In this document: piece after piece, positions 1 to 8,760 of the stretch
How the letters are laid out: each line of letters starts with the position of its first letter
Position numbering within the stretch: position 1 is the first letter of the stretch
Source of the DNA: Planctomycetota bacterium
GTDB lineage: Bacteria > Planctomycetota > UBA8742 > UBA2392
Length of the DNA: 64,000 bases
Reading direction: 5' to 3'
Assembly (NCBI GenBank): GCA_020638675.1
Contig: JACKID010000001.1
Span: 1,364,001 to 1,428,000 of the forward strand
Program-made: the position numbers and the translations under genes
Notes under the pieces: generated by a model
What the model was told of the DNA's origin: nothing
The model's input: only the letters and a program-made list of their open reading frames with translations
The model's database searches: none

Positions 1-356
1 GTGTAGTCCGACTTGCCACCCGCGCGGTTCGTAGTTCGCTGCGAGGCAGAAGTTGTCGTTGCGTTCGTAATGGTGGAAGGAACGTCCGGCTTGCCGCCCG
101 CGTACAGCAGGGCGCCCGAAATCGTCGGGCGGATGCTTAGTACATTGTTGACCTTGAGCTTGGCAGAGGCGCGCGCGCCCACGTACAGCATGTCCTCGTT
201 CTGGATCTTGTTGCCGCCGTGGTCTTCCTGGTTGAAGACGAAGATGTCGAGCTGGGCGTTGTTGTCGGTTTGCTGCGCGTTCAGGCTGCTGCCGTACGAG
301 ACTACCAGCGCGACCACGATGATGGTCACGAACCGATGCGCCGCCCGGTGGCGCAT
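1..356 (-). CDS. N-terminal part of a secreted protein, probably DUF3570-like outer-membrane beta-barrel (partial)
   Basis: The reading frame starts at the ATG at 356 and runs off the left edge of the window, so only about 118 residues are visible. The first 28 residues form a signal peptide (Arg/His-rich start, then the hydrophobic run TIIVVALVVSYGSS, then LNAQ). The mature part has alternating polar and hydrophobic residues and includes the phrase MLYVGARASAKLKVNN, which looks like beta-strand material. The gene lies directly downstream of a DUF4266-type lipoprotein gene, 5 bp away. In many bacteria DUF4266 lipoproteins are encoded beside a DUF3570 beta-barrel protein. The family assignment therefore rests mainly on this neighbour; the visible N-terminus alone does not prove it. 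Confidence 0.6.
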   Translation of the reverse strand, partial: MRHRAAHRFVTIIVVALVVSYGSSLNAQQTDNNAQLDIFVFNQEDHGGNKIQNEDMLYVGARASAKLKVNNVLSIRPTISGALLYAGGKPDVPSTITNATTTSASQRTTNRAGGKSDY

Positions 357-361
357 GGTTG

Positions 362-670
362 TTACTGGCATCCACACCCTCCAGCCTCGGCCGATCCAAA
401 CCCGCCGAGGGAGCCCTCTCGCGCCGCCTCAATCTTCTGGCGCAGGTAGTTGAGACCGCCGTCCTGGTCGAACTGCATGGAGCGGTCGTTGAGTTTTTCG
501 CGCTGGTAGAACTCGGTCGCTGCGCAGCCCTGCGTGAACAGCAGGCAGTTCGCCATCAGGTACACCCCGAGAGCTCGCGCGCAGAAGCGGCGCATCGGCG
601 CGTTCCAGAAACCCGCAGGGGCGGGGCGTTCCGGACGGGGTGACACCAGTAGGCGAATGAATTGCCGCAT
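362..670 (-). CDS. DUF4266-like small lipoprotein
   Basis: A protein of 102 residues as drawn, with an alternative start at the ATG at 595 (77 residues) that would place the signal sequence at the very N-terminus. A hydrophobic stretch ends in a lipobox-like TQGC, followed by a short mature region. The C-terminus is Gly-rich and closes with GGCGCQ. A short lipoprotein with a terminal Gly/Cys cluster is the hallmark of DUF4266, whose function is unknown. It is followed at 5 bp by a probable DUF3570-type outer-membrane protein, the usual partner. The position of the lipobox favours the shorter start, which has GGAA about 10 bases upstream. Family call is from motif and context. Confidence 0.65.
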   Translation of the reverse strand: MRQFIRLLVSPRPERPAPAGFWNAPMRRFCARALGVYLMANCLLFTQGCAATEFYQREKLNDRSMQFDQDGGLNYLRQKIEAAREGSLGGFGSAEAGGCGCQ

Positions 671-757
671 GGCAGGCTCAAGTAGTAGCTAGCCAAGCAT
701 AGCACGCGGCGTCGCGCTGCGCGAAAGTTTGAACGGCGGTACAGAAAACGCGGCGAG

Positions 758-1537
758 TTAACTCACAAGTCGGCGCAGCAGGCGGGCCGGGTATGCGTCG
801 TCCGGGGAGGGCGCGGATGAGAAGGCCGCAGGCACGGCCGGAGTGGCCGCGTCGCTTAGCGTGAGAGAAATGACCGGTGCGCCCTCTGCGGCGCCGTCAA
901 GCTGGGCGACGATGCAAAGCCCGTGCTCCGGGACGATCTTGCGGAAGCGCAACTCGCCGACTTGGCAGGCGTGGGCAGTGGCGCAGGCGCGGCGCACGGG
1001 CGCGGCGGCTTCCGCGAAGTAGTTCTGCAGCCGTGGTTCATCGACGCCGTGTTTGCGCGCCAACGCAAGCGCGGGTGTCGAGATCAGCATTTGCCCGCCG
1101 AGACTGCACACGGCCTGCGGGCGCGCGGCGTCATCGGCCTGCACCTGCTGCGCCGCCTTTACCATGGATTCGGCGGCAGTCTCCGGCGTGATGGCGGAAA
1201 CCGCGAGGTCCGCCAGCGTCTCGCTGCCGTTGACGTCGGCGACCGTCGCCAGGATCCGCACCAGATGGCGCCGGGCTTCGATGCGCATATCGGACGCAAT
1301 CTCCGGCGAGGCGAGCGCGTGCTGGGCAATCGACATCTGCAGGCAGCGCAGCGTGGTTTCGACCGCGCGGCGGGCGATCGCACGGCGACGCCAGGCGAGC
1401 GTGTCGGATGGCGCCTCGAGCGTTGCGCCGGAAATCACGGCCGACGCGATCTCGCCAACGCCGCCTGCCCGCCGAATCTTGCGGGCGGTGTTCAGGAATC
1501 GTTCCGGTTGCGGGTAGTGATCGTTCATCGGTCTCAA
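758..1537 (-). CDS. Unrecognised protein at the end of the phc-like signalling operon
   Basis: A predicted cytoplasmic protein of 259 residues with no signal peptide or membrane segment. Its ATG overlaps the stop of the preceding receiver/kinase-like gene by 4 bp (ATGA), so the two are probably translationally coupled. The N-terminal two thirds are Ala-rich and helical; the last third is richer in beta-type residues and Pro. I do not recognise a family. A degenerate HDOD-like helical bundle was considered, but none of the diagnostic residues are clear. Its position as last gene after methyltransferase, sensor kinase and response regulator suggests a role in output or modulation of that signalling pathway. 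This is inference from context only. Confidence 0.75.
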   Translation of the reverse strand: MRPMNDHYPQPERFLNTARKIRRAGGVGEIASAVISGATLEAPSDTLAWRRRAIARRAVETTLRCLQMSIAQHALASPEIASDMRIEARRHLVRILATVADVNGSETLADLAVSAITPETAAESMVKAAQQVQADDAARPQAVCSLGGQMLISTPALALARKHGVDEPRLQNYFAEAAAPVRRACATAHACQVGELRFRKIVPEHGLCIVAQLDGAAEGAPVISLTLSDAATPAVPAAFSSAPSPDDAYPARLLRRLVS

Positions 1538-2760
1538 AGTGCGTTGATCTGGGCCATCTCGAACATTTCGAACAGGTCGTCCAGGAAGTTGGGCTCGTTG
1601 GGCGGGCGTGACGCGGCCAGCGGGTCGTTGGGCAGCGTCAGCTCGATTCGCGGTTTGTCGTCTCGGAAAAGTGCCAGGTCGCCGCCGTGGTGATTCGCGA
1701 TGAAGAACGCCGACAGCAGCTCAAGCCCGCCGTCCTGCATGTCGCTCGTCAGCCCGCTGAACAGGCTTTCGCTGCCGATTGCTTTCCAGCCGTCGCCCTC
1801 GCCTGCCACGGTGAAGCGGACGCCGGGCGTGCCGTTCACCTGCAGCGGCCCGTCGATCCGGATGCTGATGCGCCCGGTCCCGCCGTTCATGCCTACGGCC
1901 TTGGACAGCAGGATGTTGCACATCCTGTCGGCCAGCTCCCGGTTCACCTTGAGGTCCGCCAGGTCGCCGGAGGACGAGACTTCAATCCTGCGCTCGGGCT
2001 TGTCCGCGCGCTTTGCCGCGTCCTCGGCAAACGCGAGCGGCGCGACGAAGCTTTCAAAGGAATCGTTCGGCTCGACCACCACTGACGAGATGCGCTCGAC
2101 CAACTGCAGCACCCGCTTGCTCTCGATCTGCGCGGATTCCCAGACGTCCTGCCAGTACAGCGGGTCGCGCAACGTGTCTTTCGGTACTTCGGCCTGCAGC
2201 TTTTCCGGCATCATGTCGAGGAACTTCTTCAGCGCCGACATCGAGTTGCGAATGTGATTCGACAGCCCGGCCGCGAGCACGGCAAGACTGCGCACGCGGT
2301 CGGACACCATCATGCGCTGCAGTACGCTCAGTTTCTCGCGCAGCAGCGCATCGCGCTGGCGCTGCACGATAAAGTAATCCATGGCGCGCAGCAGCACCAC
2401 GCGCAGGTCGCGCACATCCCAGGGCTTTACGATGTACTTGTAGATCGCGCCGCTGTTCACGCCGTCGATGGCGCTGTCGAGGTCGCTGTATGCGGTGGTG
2501 AGTACGCGGATGATCGACGGTCTTTCCGTGCGGACGCGCGCCAGCAGATCCGTTCCCTTTTCGCCGGGCATGCGCTGGTCGCACACGAGGATGCTGATAC
2601 GATCCCCGTGCTCATCGAGCACCTTGGTCGCTTCGGCGACGTTCTCGGCCGTGTAGATTTCAAAGTCCTTCTCGAGCGCCTTGCGGAAATACTTCAGCGC
2701 CTGGGCTTCGTCATCTACGTACAGCACGGGGAACTGGCGGTAGTCGTGGTTGGTGACCAT
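1534..2760 (-). CDS. Response regulator with C-terminal degenerate histidine-kinase-like domain (PhcR-type)
   Basis: 408 residues from the ATG at 2760; that start overlaps the stop of the upstream kinase gene by one base (TAATG). Residues about 11-120 are a receiver domain with acidic pocket VDDE, phospho-acceptor Asp61 in LVCDQRMPG and Lys112 in YIVKPW. A helical linker leads to an H-box-like segment (His169 in GLSNHIRNSM) and an ATPase-like end with a late glycine stretch near ANHHGG. The N-box reads NILLSKAV, with Lys where the metal-binding Asn of active kinases normally sits, so ATP binding is doubtful. A receiver fused to a kinase-like output is the described architecture of Ralstonia PhcR. 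A PhcQ-like role is the main alternative. Confidence 0.85.
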   Translation of the reverse strand: MVTNHDYRQFPVLYVDDEAQALKYFRKALEKDFEIYTAENVAEATKVLDEHGDRISILVCDQRMPGEKGTDLLARVRTERPSIIRVLTTAYSDLDSAIDGVNSGAIYKYIVKPWDVRDLRVVLLRAMDYFIVQRQRDALLREKLSVLQRMMVSDRVRSLAVLAAGLSNHIRNSMSALKKFLDMMPEKLQAEVPKDTLRDPLYWQDVWESAQIESKRVLQLVERISSVVVEPNDSFESFVAPLAFAEDAAKRADKPERRIEVSSSGDLADLKVNRELADRMCNILLSKAVGMNGGTGRISIRIDGPLQVNGTPGVRFTVAGEGDGWKAIGSESLFSGLTSDMQDGGLELLSAFFIANHHGGDLALFRDDKPRIELTLPNDPLAASRPPNEPNFLDDLFEMFEMAQINAL

Positions 2761-5357
2761 TAACGTTGCTCCTGCCGCACCGATGGTAGATCGACCGAAA
2801 CCTCGGTCCAATGCCCTTCGGAGCTGTTGACTTCAATTGTGCCGCCGTGGCTCTTGATGATGGTGTGACAGATACTCAGCCCGAGCCCCATGCCCTGCCC
2901 CGGCTCGCCGGTAGTGTAGAACGGGTCGAACACCTTGCGCAGGGCCTCTTTGGAGATGCCGATGCCGTTGTCGCGCAGGCTGATGTGCACCGAGCCGTTC
3001 CTGTCGCACGCGGACAACTTAATTTCTCGCGGGCGGTGCGCCGAAGTGCGTTGTGTCGCCTTCGCGGCGTTGGTCAGCAGGTTGATCAGCACCTGAACGA
3101 TCTGGTTTTCCGCCCCCGCAAGTTCCAGGTCCGGCTGAACCTCCAGCTCCACCTTGCAATCCTTTAACTCGTGGGCGCAGAGGCGCAGCGCAACCTCCAG
3201 CGCCTTGCGGAAAGCAAAGCGGCTCTGGTTGTCGGCGCGCTCCGGGTAGGCGAACGAGCGCAGGTCGGACACGATGTCCCGGATGCGCTGCATGCCTTGC
3301 TCGATGTCCTCAAGCATTTCGCGCATGTTTGCGTCATTTTCATCGATGTCGCCCTTGGCCACCTGCACGGCCGTGAGCGTGAAGTTCAGCGGGTTGTTGA
3401 TCTCGTGCAGGAGCCCGGCCGACAGCGTGCCGAGGGCATTCACCTTCTCGCTCTGGATCAACTGGGCTTCTGTTTCGCGCAGGGTGCGGATTGTGTGCTC
3501 GAGCTGCTTGTTGGTGCTGCGCAGGTTGTCTTCCAGCTCGGCCGAGCGCAGCAGGTTGTCGAGTCGCTTCGCGACTTCCAGAGAGCTGAACGGCTTGGTC
3601 AGGAAGTCGTTCGCGCCGCGCTCAAGGGCGTCCAGCTTTGCTTTTTCGTCTGTGCGCGCGGTCAGCAGGACGATCTTCAGCGACTCCAGCCCCGGCGTCT
3701 CGCGAAGCTTGCTGCAGAGATCGAGACCGTCCATGCCCGGGAGCATCAGGTCGAGCAAGGCGAGCTCAGGCTTCTCGCGGACGGCCAGCTCATAGCCCTT
3801 GAGCCCGTTTGCGGCCTGCACAACGCGATACTTGCGCGCCAGCAGCGATGCCAGGAAGCGGCGCATATCCGGCTCGTCCTCCACGAGCAGGATGGTCCGC
3901 CCGTTGGCGCCGATGATCGGCAGTTCGTCCGTTTGACTCGCGTCTTCCATGGTGAGGGCGCGGCGCGCGGCGCGGTGTACTTCCGACAACGCGTCGCTGG
4001 TGTCCGGAGTCGCCGCGGCGCCGCCTTCCCCGCCGAGCGGCAGCTCGATCCGCATGGTGGTGCCCCGCTCGGGGGCGCTGATCGCCTCGAGCTTCCCGTG
4101 ATGGGCCTCAACCAGGTCGCGCGAGAGCGCCAGCCCGATGCCGACGCCGGAGTACTTGCGCGTACTGGAGCTGTCGAGCTGGCCGAAGCGGTCGAAGATG
4201 CGCGGCAGGTCGGCCGGGGCGATGCCGATGCCGCTGTCCTTGATCTCGATGACTGCGCGCCCGTTTTCCGCGGACAGCAGGACGTCGATCGTGCCGCCGG
4301 TCGGCGTGAATTTCACGGCGTTGGTGAACAAGTTCAGCAGCACTTTCTCGATGGCGTTGGCGTCCACAAGCGAGGTGACCCCGTTGTCACGGACGTCGAC
4401 GTTGAGCGTGAGACCTTTGGCCTTGGCAAGGTGCGCGGCGGAGTTGATGACGCCCGGCACGAGCGCGGACAGGTTCTCCGAGGTGAAGTTCAGCTCGGCG
4501 CCTTTTTCGTCGAGCCGCACCAGGTCGAGCAAGTCATTGATCAGTCGCAGCAGGCGCAACCCGTTGTCGCGTGCGATGCGCAGGGTTTCGTCGAGGTTCG
4601 GCTTGCCGGTGCCGCCGCTTTTCAGCAGGTCTTCCAGCGGCGCGATGATCAGCGTGAGTGGCGTGCGCAACTCGTGGCTCACGTTCGCGAAGAACTGCGA
4701 CTTCACGCGGTCCATTTCGCTGAGTTTTTCGTAGGACTCGGCCAGCTCGTCGTTGCTGCGGGCGAGTTCGTGCCGGTTGCGCCAGTCCTGGAAGCGCAGG
4801 CGTGACAGGAAGAAGCTGGCAGTCGAGCAAATCACGGCCGTCGTCAGTACGAAGTAGACGTTGTTTGCGAACTCACGCCAGACGAAGCCGTCCGGGCCCA
4901 CCGGGCCAAACGCGCACGCCAGCACGTAGAACAGCAGCGTGATGGCGCAGGTGGAAAGCACCTCCGCGAGCGTCCACGGCATCAGCAGGCTGACCGCGAT
5001 GATCACGAGATTCAGACCCGCGTAGTAGGGCGACTGCGCGCCTTCCATGTACCAGATCATCCACGAAATCGACGCCGCCGGCAGCAACGCCCAGGCGATT
5101 CCCAGCACGCGAATGTGCTTTTCGCCGAACTTCGTGAACAGCAGCGCCAGCACCGCCAGCACGGCGACGTCGCAGATCATGCGGCTCGCGAACAGGGCGA
5201 GCATGTGGTCCGGGTAGACGAACCAGTCGAGCGCGACGCCGGCCGGCATCAGCACCAGCGCCAGCACGCAACCGATCTTGCTGTGCAGCACACGCTGGCG
5301 CCGGTCGTCTTCGCGGAAGGCGGCGCTGAGGGCGGGGTTGTTGGCGCTTTCAGCCAA
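2760..5357 (-). CDS. Membrane hybrid histidine kinase with two kinase cores (PhcS-like)
   Basis: 865 residues from a TTG start with GGAGG six bases upstream. Residues about 28-190 hold roughly six membrane segments. The first kinase core has the H-box SHELRTPL (His228), N-box LNLFTNAVKFTP and G-boxes DSGIGIA and GVGIGLAL. A receiver follows (acidic residues in LVEDEP, Asp536 in LLDLMLPG, Lys in LTKPF). After a coiled coil comes a second core with H-box LLHEINNPL (His651), N-box LINLLTNAAKA and G-boxes DNGIGIS and GQGMGLGLS. It overlaps the upstream methyltransferase gene by 8 bp and the downstream regulator by 1 bp. By analogy with PhcS it would sense the product of the upstream enzyme; two complete kinase cores in one chain are unusual. 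Confidence 0.93.
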   Translation of the reverse strand: MAESANNPALSAAFREDDRRQRVLHSKIGCVLALVLMPAGVALDWFVYPDHMLALFASRMICDVAVLAVLALLFTKFGEKHIRVLGIAWALLPAASISWMIWYMEGAQSPYYAGLNLVIIAVSLLMPWTLAEVLSTCAITLLFYVLACAFGPVGPDGFVWREFANNVYFVLTTAVICSTASFFLSRLRFQDWRNRHELARSNDELAESYEKLSEMDRVKSQFFANVSHELRTPLTLIIAPLEDLLKSGGTGKPNLDETLRIARDNGLRLLRLINDLLDLVRLDEKGAELNFTSENLSALVPGVINSAAHLAKAKGLTLNVDVRDNGVTSLVDANAIEKVLLNLFTNAVKFTPTGGTIDVLLSAENGRAVIEIKDSGIGIAPADLPRIFDRFGQLDSSSTRKYSGVGIGLALSRDLVEAHHGKLEAISAPERGTTMRIELPLGGEGGAAATPDTSDALSEVHRAARRALTMEDASQTDELPIIGANGRTILLVEDEPDMRRFLASLLARKYRVVQAANGLKGYELAVREKPELALLDLMLPGMDGLDLCSKLRETPGLESLKIVLLTARTDEKAKLDALERGANDFLTKPFSSLEVAKRLDNLLRSAELEDNLRSTNKQLEHTIRTLRETEAQLIQSEKVNALGTLSAGLLHEINNPLNFTLTAVQVAKGDIDENDANMREMLEDIEQGMQRIRDIVSDLRSFAYPERADNQSRFAFRKALEVALRLCAHELKDCKVELEVQPDLELAGAENQIVQVLINLLTNAAKATQRTSAHRPREIKLSACDRNGSVHISLRDNGIGISKEALRKVFDPFYTTGEPGQGMGLGLSICHTIIKSHGGTIEVNSSEGHWTEVSVDLPSVRQEQR

Positions 5358-6753
5358 CGGCGGCCTCCGGTTTGTCGACGACCAGATAGACGTTGATGCC
5401 GGTGCTGTCCGTGCTGACTTTCGGCTGCCACTCGGCCGGGACGAGTTTTGCGAAACTCCTGTTGTCCCGATACACCAGGTACCAGTCGAGGATGTGCTCC
5501 ATGAACAGGCGGATCGGGTTGCTGGCGTGCACGTTGGTGGCCGCGACTCTGCCGCCCGGGCTTGTCCACGAATAGAACAGCTTCAGCAGGCGCTGGCAGA
5601 TGCGATCCGAGAGATAGTCGAACAGGCCCGCGCAGAACACGAGATCCCATTGTTCGGGTGACTGCCCGCCCCGCGCCGATTCCTTGAGCAGGTCGTGAAT
5701 GGATTTGTGCACGAAGCGCAGCTCGACGTTGCGGCCACTTTCGCGTGCGGCGTTTGATAGGCGATTCCGCGCGTACTCCAGCGTCTGCTCGTTGAAGTCG
5801 AGCAGCGTGAAGACCCCGCGTTCGCACTCGGGCGATTCCTGAATGAAGCGCTCGGTCTCGCGCGCCGGGCCGCAGCCGATGTTCAGGACGCGGAACTTGC
5901 GGCCTGCCTTGACCGCCTTCGCGGCCTCGTGGCGCAGCAGGTCCACCAGAAAGTCGATGCGGTTGCGGTGCGCCTCGGCCGGCTCGCGGGCGAGCACGAA
6001 ACTGTTCACGATGCGCGAGTAGGTGTTCGGGCCTTCGATGGAATCGCGCAGGATCATGTTCACCATTTCATAGTCGCCGGCGTAGCCAAGCGGCTTGGTG
6101 AACGTGCGGTGCACGAACGGCGATACCAGCATCAGCGGGTGCAGCTCGCGCTGCGCGAACGACTTGTGCTGCGTCTCCTGGCCCGGCGCGATGGATGCCG
6201 CCACTTCCTCAAAGCGTCCGAACAGCTCCTGAATCTTGGGCGTCAGCGACTGGTGCAGGCTGAGCACGATCTCGCGGTCGCGCGCGGACGGGGTGCGCTC
6301 GCCCGCGCCGGTTTCGGCCTCGAGTTGTCCGACCCAGCGGCTGAGCTCGGACAGGAACGAGTTGATGGTCGTGACGGACAATTGGTACTCGGGCGCCAGG
6401 TCGTGGCTCGCGTTCCAGTCGTCGACGAATTCGCTGGCCTCTTCTTCCAGCATCTGGCCCGGCTCAATGCCGAGCAGGTCGCTCCACGGGTCAACCAGCG
6501 TGGCGGAGACGATCAGCATCAGCCCGGTGGACACCAGGTTGCTCACGACGGAACGCCCGGAGTACACGACGCGCTCGCCGCGCATGACCCTGAAGTCGCC
6601 GAGTACTTCGCTGAGCTGCACGATCGAGTAGGGGTTGTACACCTCAAACACGACCATGTTGCGCGTCAGGTGCACGAGGGTGCCGGTGGCCTTGACCCCC
6701 TGCGAATTCTGAAACGCGACCATGCTTTCAATGTTGCGGTTGGGACGATCCAA
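5350..6753 (-). CDS. PhcB-type signal methyltransferase (PilZ-like domain + SAM methyltransferase)
   Basis: 467 residues from a TTG start with GAGG four bases upstream. Residues about 8-90 form a PilZ-like beta domain with FEVYNPYSIVQLSEVL. The middle (about 195-275) carries the characteristic phrases HPLMLVSPFVHRTF, KPLGYAGDYEMVNM and AHRNRIDFLVDLL. The C-terminus is a class I methyltransferase with SAM-binding motif VLNIGCGPA (289-297), LLDFNEQTL and LVFCAGLFDYL. Proteins of this layout are annotated as 3-hydroxypalmitic acid methyl ester biosynthesis proteins after Ralstonia PhcB, which makes a fatty-acid methyl ester autoinducer. It is the first gene of a coupled operon with a membrane sensor kinase and a receiver protein. 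The substrate here is unproven. Confidence 0.87.
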   Translation of the reverse strand: MDRPNRNIESMVAFQNSQGVKATGTLVHLTRNMVVFEVYNPYSIVQLSEVLGDFRVMRGERVVYSGRSVVSNLVSTGLMLIVSATLVDPWSDLLGIEPGQMLEEEASEFVDDWNASHDLAPEYQLSVTTINSFLSELSRWVGQLEAETGAGERTPSARDREIVLSLHQSLTPKIQELFGRFEEVAASIAPGQETQHKSFAQRELHPLMLVSPFVHRTFTKPLGYAGDYEMVNMILRDSIEGPNTYSRIVNSFVLAREPAEAHRNRIDFLVDLLRHEAAKAVKAGRKFRVLNIGCGPARETERFIQESPECERGVFTLLDFNEQTLEYARNRLSNAARESGRNVELRFVHKSIHDLLKESARGGQSPEQWDLVFCAGLFDYLSDRICQRLLKLFYSWTSPGGRVAATNVHASNPIRLFMEHILDWYLVYRDNRSFAKLVPAEWQPKVSTDSTGINVYLVVDKPEAAVG

Positions 6754-6911
6754 GTTGCCTCACAAGGTGCGCTACGCATCTGCAGTAATTGCACGTCAGT
6801 TTTTGGGTTCTGCGATATCTTACCGCCAGCTCGAGCTTGTTTCACTTTCCTCGCGAGGAATGTGACGTCATCCGGCAGTCGGGTTGCCTCCTTCTTGGGC
6901 CCCAGGCGCGG

Positions 6912-7781
6912 CTAGTCGTGCAGGCCCGCGTCCAGCGCGCCCGGCAGTTCCGGGTACTTGAACTCGAAGCCGGCTTCCTGCGTCCGTTTCGGCAGCACCT
7001 TCTGGCCCTTCAGTATCATGTCGGCCATCTCGCCATACAGCAGCCGCAGCGCGAAGCCCGGCGCAGGCGGCATCACGGGCCGATGGACCGCCCGGGCCAG
7101 CTCGGCCGTGAATTCGCGGTTGGTCACCGGGTTGGGCGCCGTGCCGTTCAATGGTCCGGAAACGTCGTTGAACAACGCGTACATGAACAGCGCGACGATG
7201 TCGTCGAGGTGGATCCACGACCAGTACTGCCGGCCGTTACCCATGCGCCCGCCCAGGAACCACTTGAAAAACGGCAGCATGACTTTCAGCGCGCCGCCGG
7301 AGCGGTGCAGCACCAGCCCCGTGCGGATCAGCACAACACGCATGGCGTCGCATTGGGCCGCCGCCTCCCATTGGACGGACAGATTGGCCAGGAAGTCCGT
7401 TCCCGGCGACGAATCCTCCGTGCAGGCCTCATCGCCGCGGTCGCCGTAGTAGCCGATCGCCGAGCCGCTGATGAACGCCTTCGCGCCGCGCTTTTCGGCC
7501 GCGTCGCGCAGCCGCGTGGTGGTCTCGACGCGGCTGTCAATGATCTCCTGCTTGTAGGCCTTGTTCCAGCGGCGATCGAGTGTGGCGCCCGCGAGGTTTA
7601 TCACGGCGTCGAAGCTGTCCGGCAGCTTCTCAAGCTCGCAGGCCTGTGCCTTGCCGCCGAACTGTGCGCTCGCCTTCGACGGATTGCGCGAAACGACGGT
7701 TACGGTGTGTTCACGCTGCAACAGGTAGCGCACAATGTGCGCCCCGATGAAGCCCGTACCGCCGGAAACCACCACGTGCAT
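6912..7781 (-). CDS. TIGR01777-family NAD(P)-binding epimerase (YfcH/SDR39U1-like)
   Basis: 289 residues. The N-terminus has the extended-SDR Rossmann motif GGTGFIGAHIV, followed by VSRNP and, later, NLAGATLD and SGSAIGYYGDRG, which together identify the YfcH/SDR39U1 family. The C-terminal helical domain ends in the usual MADMILKGQKVLPKRTQEAGF segment, split here between phrases typical of the DUF1731 tail. Family members bind NADP but their physiological substrate is not established. The gene stands alone on the minus strand, with a lipoprotein esterase transcribed divergently 60 bp upstream. No unusual features. Confidence 0.93.
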   Translation of the reverse strand: MHVVVSGGTGFIGAHIVRYLLQREHTVTVVSRNPSKASAQFGGKAQACELEKLPDSFDAVINLAGATLDRRWNKAYKQEIIDSRVETTTRLRDAAEKRGAKAFISGSAIGYYGDRGDEACTEDSSPGTDFLANLSVQWEAAAQCDAMRVVLIRTGLVLHRSGGALKVMLPFFKWFLGGRMGNGRQYWSWIHLDDIVALFMYALFNDVSGPLNGTAPNPVTNREFTAELARAVHRPVMPPAPGFALRLLYGEMADMILKGQKVLPKRTQEAGFEFKYPELPGALDAGLHD

Positions 7782-7841
7782 GGATTACCTCGTTATAGAG
7801 TGGTTGTTTACCATCCACAGCTCATGTCGGTAGGAGTCAAC

Positions 7842-8756
7842 GTGAAGCCTTACGTATGGATTGCGCTGTTGCTACTGCTTGCCGTTTCCGGCTGCCGCCT
7901 GCCGGTGTCGGAATCAATGACCCACGAAGGCGGCGGCGTCAGCGACTTCAACATGGAGCTGGACTACGAAGTCTGGCTGCCGGACGGCTACGACAAAGAG
8001 CCCGACCGCACCTACCCGCTGCTGGTCTGGTTCCACGGCGGCGGCGAGAACGAGCTGGGCTGGGGCCGCGAGGGCAAAATCGGCGACATCGTCCAGCAGC
8101 GCGTGAAGAAGGGCGAGCTGCAGCCGTTCATCGTGGTCAGCCCAAGCGCGGGCGCGTTTCAGCCGATCTTCCGCACGTACGACAAGCTGGTGGTCGACTA
8201 CATGCTGCCGGCCGTCGAGAAGAAGTACCGCACCAACGGGACGGTCGTGGCGTTCGGTCATTCGATGGGCGGGCTTAGCGCGCTGATCGTGACGCTCAAA
8301 CACCCGGAGCTGTTCAAGGCCGCGGTGATCGCCAGCCCCTTCGTGTTCGACACGACCCCGTGGGACACAGAAGAGCAAAAGCGCGAGTTCGACGAAACGC
8401 TGGGCGGGCGCTTCAACCGGAACTGGCGCTACCAGGTGGGCATGAACTTCAGCTCGCGCGAGAAGTACGACCAATGGTCGCCGTATAGCCTGCTACGAAG
8501 AAGGGGGACAATTGAAATCGAGCTGCTCAGCGATGGCGCTCCCAAGTTGAAGCCTGGGCAGAGGCCACAGCTCGGCAAGCTGCTGCTGACGGTCGGCGAC
8601 AAGGACCAGCTTGGGCTGCTGCCGCACAACACACACCTGCACGAGTTGATGGTCGAGCATGGCATCGAACACGAGTGGTACGTCCAGAAGGGCGTGGGCC
8701 ACGGAACCGTGGAAGATCCCTACCTGATGGACTGGCTCAACGAGCAGGCAAAGTAG
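7842..8756 (+). CDS. Secreted esterase lipoprotein (alpha/beta hydrolase, esterase D-like)
   Basis: 304 residues from the GTG at 7842, chosen because AGGAG lies five bases upstream; the in-frame ATG at 7824 has no such site. The N-terminus MKPYVWIALLLLLAVSGC is a lipoprotein signal with Cys18. The body is an alpha/beta hydrolase: oxyanion region LVWFHGGGE, nucleophile elbow GHSMGG (Ser141), a probable catalytic Asp in GDKDQLG and His in GVGHGTVED. It resembles the putative esterase family that includes feruloyl esterases and esterase D. A role in releasing ester groups from polysaccharide is possible but the substrate cannot be read from sequence. A long palindrome directly follows the stop codon. 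Confidence 0.88.
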   Translation: MKPYVWIALLLLLAVSGCRLPVSESMTHEGGGVSDFNMELDYEVWLPDGYDKEPDRTYPLLVWFHGGGENELGWGREGKIGDIVQQRVKKGELQPFIVVSPSAGAFQPIFRTYDKLVVDYMLPAVEKKYRTNGTVVAFGHSMGGLSALIVTLKHPELFKAAVIASPFVFDTTPWDTEEQKREFDETLGGRFNRNWRYQVGMNFSSREKYDQWSPYSLLRRRGTIEIELLSDGAPKLKPGQRPQLGKLLLTVGDKDQLGLLPHNTHLHELMVEHGIEHEWYVQKGVGHGTVEDPYLMDWLNEQAK

Positions 8757-8760
8757 GGCA

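Noticed and set aside
3171..4805. 544-codon plus-strand open frame opposite the hybrid kinase gene
   Set aside because: It lies wholly antisense to a gene with clear kinase and receiver motifs; long antisense frames are expected at this GC content. The translation shows no domain.
6860..6875. Operator-like palindrome TGACGTCA upstream of the phc-like operon
   Set aside because: An eight-base palindrome is expected by chance in 64 kb and it lies closer to the end of the epimerase gene than to the operon start.
6789..7841. Long 5-prime extension of the esterase gene upstream to 6789
   Set aside because: The extension runs antisense through the epimerase gene; the GTG at 7842 has a strong ribosome binding site and a lipoprotein signal.
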